Shown here piece after piece: positions 58,273 through 64,000 of a stretch of 64,000 nt of DNA. The DNA comes from Timema cristinae (lineage: Eukaryota; Arthropoda; Insecta; Phasmatodea; Timematidae), in the NCBI GenBank assembly GCA_039000515.1, contig JBCFYV010000024.1, forward strand, positions 17,332,041 to 17,396,040, read 5' to 3'. Every line of letters starts with the position of its first letter. The stretch's first letter is position 1. A model generated the notes under the pieces. The model saw only the letters and a program-made list of their open reading frames with translations, had not been told where the DNA came from and did not search any database. Position numbers and translations under genes: made by a program.

Positions 58273-60176
58273 TTACTGAACCGAGTAGTTATAAGTATCA
58301 GCACACGAGAATTTCTATGAACGAGAAAGGAAAGGTATTTTCTAGGTCTGGGCCGATGCCGACGCCCGATCCGATTTATTGGCCGAGATTGGCACAGTCG
58401 GCAAAGAATTGTCGTTTTTTCCATCATGGAGATATTTTATGCCGATAACTCAAAATCTATAGAAATATTTTAGATTCTCAAGTCATGAAAATATAATTCA
58501 TAGTTCAAATAAAAATAATTAAATACAGTCTCTTGCATGTAAACACAAATTCTTTAATTCTGCGCGATATATATTTTATAATAAACAACAAAACCAACAT
58601 TCTTAACAAAATAAACCATTAGATTTTATTTACCTTAGGGCTTATTTCAAATTATGAAATACATGATAAATATATTAGAGATAAAGATTTTCTCAAGTAA
58701 CAAAGTTAAACACTATAAAAATAATATTAGGTGGGACAGTATGATTGCATTTGTTGTGGATTGATTTAAAAAAAAAATATTATGGCTATAAGTAACGTAG
58801 TTATAATTGAATACAAGTTGTATAACAACCTAATATGAAATATTACCTACATCTTTCAGTACTAGGCGAGGCCCACGCATGCTCCCAGAGTTTTGCTTTC
58901 TATTCAAATCATTTTCGTTTTGGATTTGAGTTATTTATATTTTATATACCTCAAATTTTACGTTGGCTGAATAAACTAACTACATTTTATTTACGTAACC
59001 ATAACTTATTCACACAGCAAAAACAACAAATACGTCCATGATAAGGTATCATTATTGTGCTGTTGCGTACTGTGGGGCTAGCTGCACAGAGACACGTTCT
59101 TTTCTTCGTGATGTGTGACGTCTGCTGCATGCCGATTACTGAGCGTTCCAAGATCCGCTCGATCGTTCGCTCAATGAGCGCTCCCCAAGATCAGTTCTTA
59201 GAGCGCGTCCGGCGTAATGTCGAAGTACCAATTTAACGCTGCTGTAAATAGTTGTTTAGTTATTTTGTCGTTTAACTAAGAATTAATACATTTATTATCT
59301 GATTGAGGATTAATAATTTAACAAACAGCAAAGACAAAACTTTCCACTGCATGGAAATATTTTTATTTGTACTTCAATAAAAAAATACCTAGAAATGCAT
59401 TTCTGTTTTTGTAAACCTGGTAATGACGTCATAGCCTAATTCTTTTGTCTGCTTATTTTCGAAGAAAACTTTAATTATTTTCTTACTGTATGTGTAGGTG
59501 GCGTAATTAATTTGAAAACAAAATAGGTATGTTTCTTGATTTATTTTTTTCATTTAAGGACCTCAATGCTATTTGAATTTGTGATTATGAATGTTCTTGT
59601 TAAATATGATAGCGTCAAAATATTGTCTTATGTAGCCTATATTGGCCTTACTTATGGGTACAATATTAAGTTTGTGCTTTTTATTTATTTATTTTTGGTA
59701 TTGGTATTTTAATTTATTTTTAATTATGTACATTCTTGTTTATTAGGATAGTGCAGTAAGCCTAAAAATAAAATAAAATATATCTAACTAATTTTATTGT
59801 TTAAAGCTTTAATTTAAACTTTTTTTAATAAGCATAATACCACCATGGAGAGTGACACAATCAGATGTTCTTGTTTTTGAGTAGTGTTACTACACTTTTG
59901 TAATATTGCAATAAAATAAAATAACACAATCGGCATCGGTTACCGCCAATATCGGCAACAAAATATTGGCATTGGCAATATCTGCTAAAGGGATTATCGG
60001 CCCAGCCCTAGTATTATCACATACCTTCCACGGGTTCTATTACACGCCACTATCGGCATGGGACCGACGGAGGAAGTTGTGCTACCATATTTGTATTGCT
60101 CAAGACTAATCCGTCGACCCACGAACATCAGGTACTGAGGCGAGCATTTTACCCCAAGAGCACCGAGATCGACCAG
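58273..60176 (-). repeat. SINE-4 copy interrupted by hAT
   Basis: Left piece (CACACGAGAATTTCTATGAA, CGAGAAAGGAAAGGTATTTT) and right piece (AGTTGTGCTACC, CCACGAACATCAGGTACTGA, GCACCGAGATCGACC) match the uninterrupted copy at 13820-14093 in order. The SINE head is at the right. Confidence 0.8.
58343..60010. mobile_element. hAT-type DNA transposon, non-autonomous, 8-bp TSD
   Basis: Starts TAGGTCTGGGCCGATGCC and ends with the complement GGGATTATCGGCCCAGCCCTA. Both ends carry GCCGAT-rich subterminal repeats. It is flanked by GTATTTTC (58335-58342) and GTATTATC (60011-60018), an 8-bp duplication with one difference, as hAT elements make. 1,668 bp; no transposase-like frame recognised. Internal 59090-59230 is GC-richer, with several GAGCG/CGCTC inverted words. 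The insertion site is confirmed by an uninterrupted paralogue at about 13.9 kb. Confidence 0.88.
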
Positions 60177-60426
60177 ATACTATTCTTCCTGCCAAAATCA
60201 GGGTATAGTAACGACAGTAACAAACCTAGCCTGGAATATTATACATTCGTCCAAACCCTCTTTTACACAACCTATCCTACTGTTGAAATAAATTACATAT
60301 GGCAAAAAAGTCAATAAAGAAGAACAGCATGTTTTCCAGGATTTTATGTTTTTAGTGCCAGCGCACAGCTACAACGACTTAGTCAGGCTAATATAATGGA
60401 CAAGAAAGAGGGGGAAGATGTTAGGG

Positions 60427-60633
60427 CAGGGGTTCTTAACCTTTTTACGATTGTTATGTCCACTATAGCTGGTCGAAATCATTATCACCATCAGTCCTAT
60501 AGGTACCTCAGAAGACCCGAGAATATGTCAATAGCACGGTTTTGTTATAAATTTGGGTAGCTATACGAACAAAAGAGCTGAAAGAAAAATCACAAGAATC
60601 TTATCATATTTATAGAAAAAAACAAACACAAGC
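60427..60633 (+). mobile_element. hAT-like 5' end relic
   Basis: CAGGGGTTCTTAACCTTTTT is a typical hAT terminus. No partner end found; the right limit is arbitrary. Confidence 0.45.
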
Positions 60634-60767
60634 TTTTACGTGGAAGGGAAGGTGAAACCCATTTGTGGAAAAATCACCCTCAGTACACCAAACAAAGATT
60701 CGAACCTCGATCTCCTCGTCTACTACGAGAATAGCCCTTTAAACCAAACGACCACCTAAGCGGGTTA
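60634..60767 (-). repeat. SINE-2 body and head
   Basis: TTTACGTGGAAGGGAAGGTG, ACCCTCAGTACACC, B box region AAAGATTCGAACCTCG, head CGACCACCTAAGCGGG, minus orientation. Tail missing. Confidence 0.8.
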
Positions 60768-61420
60768 TTGTTTATTGCCATAGTTTGCGAAACACGTTAA
60801 TAGATTTTATCGTATGTGGCTAAAATAATGCTTGTTTTTTAACATATATAATTCCACTTTCATAATTAATCAACATATTTTGAGAGGGGGGATTATGTTG
60901 GAGACGAAAATTTAATTAGATTAAACCCCTAGCTTAGGACCTAAAGTTTGTTAAAAAAAACATTAAAAAATACTCTGCATCAGTAAATCCAATAATCAAC
61001 TAAAGTCAGTATTAAAAAAATAAATAAAACTAAGATCACATATCGATCTCCACATTATTCTTATATATAATATATTATGCATCAACATCGTGAATAAAAA
61101 AATGAATGTGTACTAATTATTGTATTTGAAATTACAACTTAGATTTTTAAAACAGGTTATTTCAACCACAGGACGGGATTTAAAATGAAACATTTCCGTC
61201 ATCAGCAAAGATAAGACTAATATATTTATCGGCGATCGATGTTGAAGTATGAATATATGAGTTCCGATAACATTTGCAACTGTGAGCATACCAACTACAA
61301 ATCATATTGACCGCGTAATCAACCAAATATATAAAATTGAATCATGAAAAATAGTGCTTGCTAAGCAAACGGACATAACAGTAAAACGATTTAATAGACG
61401 GTGTATTTTTATACGAAACA
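60768..61420. other. AT-rich non-coding DNA
   Basis: Nothing recognised. Confidence 0.4.
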
Positions 61421-61711
61421 ATGAAACATAAAGATATTAAAAGTTGTAAGCCCAAAGAGCTAATTATAGAATGTGCTATAGAATATAGAAAAACCATAAA
61501 GTTTCATCGATACTACACGTTTAATTTCATGTTAGTTAAAGCGACACCAAAACCTGCACCGCCGCGCTGCTCTAGTGAAATTGAACCTTTAAATCTTACG
61601 AGCGCGTCACATACAAACAAACAAGACTTTGTGGCCATGTCAACAAAATTAACTATATTTTGGTCGTACTTTTACGATACTCAGGACAGTTACTGCACAA
61701 GGTCAAGGTAA
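61421..61711 (+). CDS. Hypothetical 96-codon frame, no known domain
   Basis: It starts at ATG (A at -3) and runs 96 codons to TAA at 61709. A possible donor TCAAG|GTAAAA overlaps the stop, so it could be an exon. The middle (TPKPAPPRCSSEIEPLNLTS) is GC-richer than its surroundings. No signal peptide, membrane segment or domain recognised. It may be a real exon, a repeat fragment or chance. Confidence 0.18.
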   Translation: MKHKDIKSCKPKELIIECAIEYRKTIKFHRYYTFNFMLVKATPKPAPPRCSSEIEPLNLTSASHTNKQDFVAMSTKLTIFWSYFYDTQDSYCTRSR

Positions 61712-61984
61712 AAGATATCAATACGTTCCAATGTGTAAAAGTATATATGGTCGGATTACCATAGAAATAACGTTAAGAAGATATTAACCAAATTAAGAGT
61801 TGACAATATTTACCCTGAAGAAAAAACTGAATTGGTTAATAAACCAATAAAAATAGCTCTATTAAACCATCAACAATTTTTTTTCCCTGATAGCGATTTT
61901 AAAACCTTATATCAAAATTCAAAAGGTTCAACTATTTTTGAACTTTTTTTATAAAAATTAACATAACAAGAAAGGTTTTCACGC

Positions 61985-62110
61985 AAGGCAACTTCCCTAA
62001 TGCCTACCAGATGGTGCAAGCAGCACTAATCAGCCGAAGGTGTGGATGGATAGAAACCACATCAAACCAACCTTCGGGCTGTTGACTGAAGTAGAAGCAC
62101 TTGACGACGG
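61985..62110 (+). repeat. SINE-4-like 3' fragment
   Basis: CCTACCAGATGGTGCAAGCA, GCACTAATCAGCCGAAGGTG and GGATGGATAGAAACC match 6700-6760 closely. Head missing. Confidence 0.6.
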
Positions 62111-62779
62111 TGAAATTTGGATAGGTATTTTTTATACCTTTTTTATCTATTTAAATGTTGAAAAGATGGTTTCATCGGTCGCAATTCCGCTGTTTTATAA
62201 TAAAGACTAAAAGTTATCACACTACAATACGACGCCTGGTTAGTGTTTTCTTACTTACCTAAAAGGGCCACGCGATGTCTGTGGGATGGAACGGACTCTT
62301 AAAATGCACACCCTCATCATGTTGCTTTATATGAGAGAACTATCTTCTAACTTTCTAGCTATCAACGATACTAGAACGCAATCCTTGAAATAAAAATCTG
62401 TATATTCGTGAGAGGTTTGAGCAATAAAGTTGGCGAGTGTGTGAAAGAACGCTCAACAGGATGGCTAGATTGGTCAATGAGAGAGTTGCCCACTCCCATA
62501 CTATGCAATCGAGTAAGTAGCTAAGTATTAAGAATTTGTCAACGAGTGATCATGAACATATTGACTCACCGCACTGGTTTGGCCATTAGGAATGTAGATT
62601 ATTCAGTCTGCTCTTACCTGAAACAAAACAAAATAGATTAGCAGCCAGGCCAAGAATCGAGTATTTTTTAAATTAAATGTGAATATTTCAGGTTAATATT
62701 TAAACAAGTACTTAAAAATATAGTAAATAAACCAAACCACGACTGTTTAATACTTATCCAATATGGAGGATGGTCTGCT
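62111..62779. other. Non-coding DNA
   Basis: Shares ACGACGCCTGGTT with about 7.41 kb. Nothing else recognised. Confidence 0.4.
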
Positions 62780-63026
62780 GGAAATGTCTAGGACTGTGAG
62801 AAGAAGGAAATGTCTAGGACTTGCTGAGAAGAAGAAATGTTAGGACTTGCTGAGAAGAAGAAATGCTAGGATTGCGAGAATAGGAAATGCTGGGACTGCT
62901 GAGAGAGGAATGTAAGGACTTGCTGAAAAAGAAAGCTAGGACTTAATGAGGGAGGAAATGCTAGGGACTTGCTGAGAAGAAGGAAATGTCTAGGGACTTG
63001 CTGAGAAGGGAAAGGTTTAGGGACTG
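62780..63026. repeat. 28-bp minisatellite, about 9 units
   Basis: Unit GGACTTGCTGAGAAGAAGGA followed by AATGTCTA. Units vary mostly by missing single bases (for example ATGCTAGG, ATGTTAGG, GGACTGTGAG), again suggesting base-call losses. Confidence 0.92.
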
Positions 63027-63311
63027 GCGCCTACTCCAAGGAACTACTCTCGATGAGTTAAGGCTATCCGGAATATAATCTCTTCTTCCATTTGCCCTTA
63101 GAACTAATTTATACACAACTATAAACAAGACATTTAAGTCAATTTTTAAATGATTGACTTGCTAAAAAAAATAAAAGCACTTAAAAAAAATCAGCAATAT
63201 ACGTAACTTATAATGCACAAAAAACACATCTGAAACACTGTGTTTACGTTTAAAATAGAGTTAATAATTTAAAATTGTACTTTGTTTTAATCATGATTAA
63301 GATTTTATTAG

Positions 63312-63318
<7 letters not shown>

Positions 63319-63344
<26 letters not shown>
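63319..63344. repeat. (TA)n microsatellite
   Basis: About 13 TA units. Confidence 0.9.
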
Positions 63345-63348
<4 letters not shown>

Positions 63349-63556
63349 AAATACCTATAGCCATATATTATTAAATATCGACAGCTATTGCAAAATATGT
63401 TGGTTTTAATTTGCATACAAAAAAAACTATTTATGAACCTAGAGGATTATCTGTGGACAAACAAAATAAGTTAGTTTATATTAATTGTATATCTATATTA
63501 TATAGGGGTTGTTATATGAAGATAACTTACACAACTATTTACTAAATCTACTCGAG

Positions 63557-64000
63557 CAGCGGTTCTCAAACTTTTTTTTAGATTGTACCCCTTGGCCATG
63601 ACTAAAAGTTTAATGTAGCCCGCAAGATAAAAAAAAAAGTCCAAATGACAGGCTTTAAGAAATATGATCACTTGGTAAATTATTGGTCTTATTGAATCTA
63701 CTGGGAAAAAATATCCCTAATAAAAATATTTCAAAGGTGACAAAGCTATTTAGAGAGAATTCTACAGTTATAGCCGTAACATTACCGTTAAGATCAGTTA
63801 AAGAAACATAATTCTACTTTAAAAAGTTGTATACCTTTTCTTCACAAATACTTCATAAATAAAGAAAAGAGTAAACATAAACACAATATTTTCAAATCAA
63901 AATCTTTAATTGCTATTCTGGAGCTGATATATTATGAATCCCAAAGTTTTTCAATGAGAGGGGTGTGACTGCATGGCTTGACACCACTTTTTGATTTCTG
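63557..64000 (+). mobile_element. hAT-like element end, running off the window
   Basis: CAGCGGTTCTCAAACTTTTT is a textbook hAT (Charlie/SPIN-like) terminus, followed by the usual TTGTACCCCTTGGCC stretch. The other end is not in the window, so the extent is unknown. No transposase frame recognised in the visible part. Confidence 0.6.

Larger units (their letters stand above)
58088..60207 (+). mobile_element. MITE-A copy interrupted by a SINE and a hAT
   Basis: 5' end TCTGATTTTGGTCGGAAGAA, GCAGCCAACATTGATAATAT and core ATCAAACGTGACAGCTGCAT up to about 58272. The 3' end resumes at about 60177 with TATTCTTCCTGCCAAAATCA. Without the insertion it would be about 215 bp, the normal family length. 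Confidence 0.8.

Overview
This window is AT-rich animal nuclear DNA, most likely arthropod and probably insect. It has no operons, ribosome-binding sites or long uninterrupted genes. It is dense in tRNA-derived SINEs, terminal-inverted-repeat (TIR) MITEs, hAT, Tc1/mariner, PIF/Harbinger and Helitron relics and microsatellites, and it holds a broken transposase of a type common in arthropods. I cannot name the species. Most short open frames are chance or lie inside repeats; many start at non-ATG codons. No complete cellular gene can be called.

Layout. 0.6-16 kb: SINEs alternate with MITEs. It includes a mariner-type transposase pseudogene (about 3.24-3.53 kb) and a 45-bp minisatellite (11.56-12.63 kb) that starts directly after a SINE fragment. 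17.2-18.1 kb: a locally GC/CpG-richer segment with a perfect NRF1-type palindrome and, further on, a perfect CRE, so a candidate promoter region. 19.3-22.2 kb: foldback elements and a long inverted repeat with a 59-bp perfect core. 24.2-25.9 kb: an intact SINE with perfect target duplications, a SINE-2 copy, and a PIF/Harbinger-like relic with a broken MADF domain. 27-36 kb: two Helitron-like elements with recognisable 3' ends, more SINEs and MITEs. 38.3-44 kb: poor in repeats; promoter-like motifs, a possible 5'UTR exon and a short acidic open frame with an ATG in good context could be the 5' end of a + strand gene. 44-50.5 kb: SINEs, foldback elements, an ordered array of TGTCA/TGACA palindromes, a purine/pyrimidine inverted structure and a GC-richer open frame resembling a retroelement pol fragment. 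51-64 kb: SINEs, a GTGAGA-rich simple repeat, a TIR element (57.3-58.0 kb), a three-level nest (MITE, then SINE, then hAT) at 58.1-60.2 kb, a 28-bp minisatellite and a hAT end running off the window.

How it fits together. Two SINE families with different tRNA-like heads share the same roughly 50-bp 3' tail, which points to one LINE partner. About 30 SINE-2 copies, mostly old, and six SINE-1 copies, several with perfect target duplications, suggest an old burst followed by a younger one. One MITE family has at least 12 copies. Scattered one-base losses in doubled letters, in both minisatellites and young SINEs, look like residual sequencing or assembly errors and should temper any reading-frame claim.
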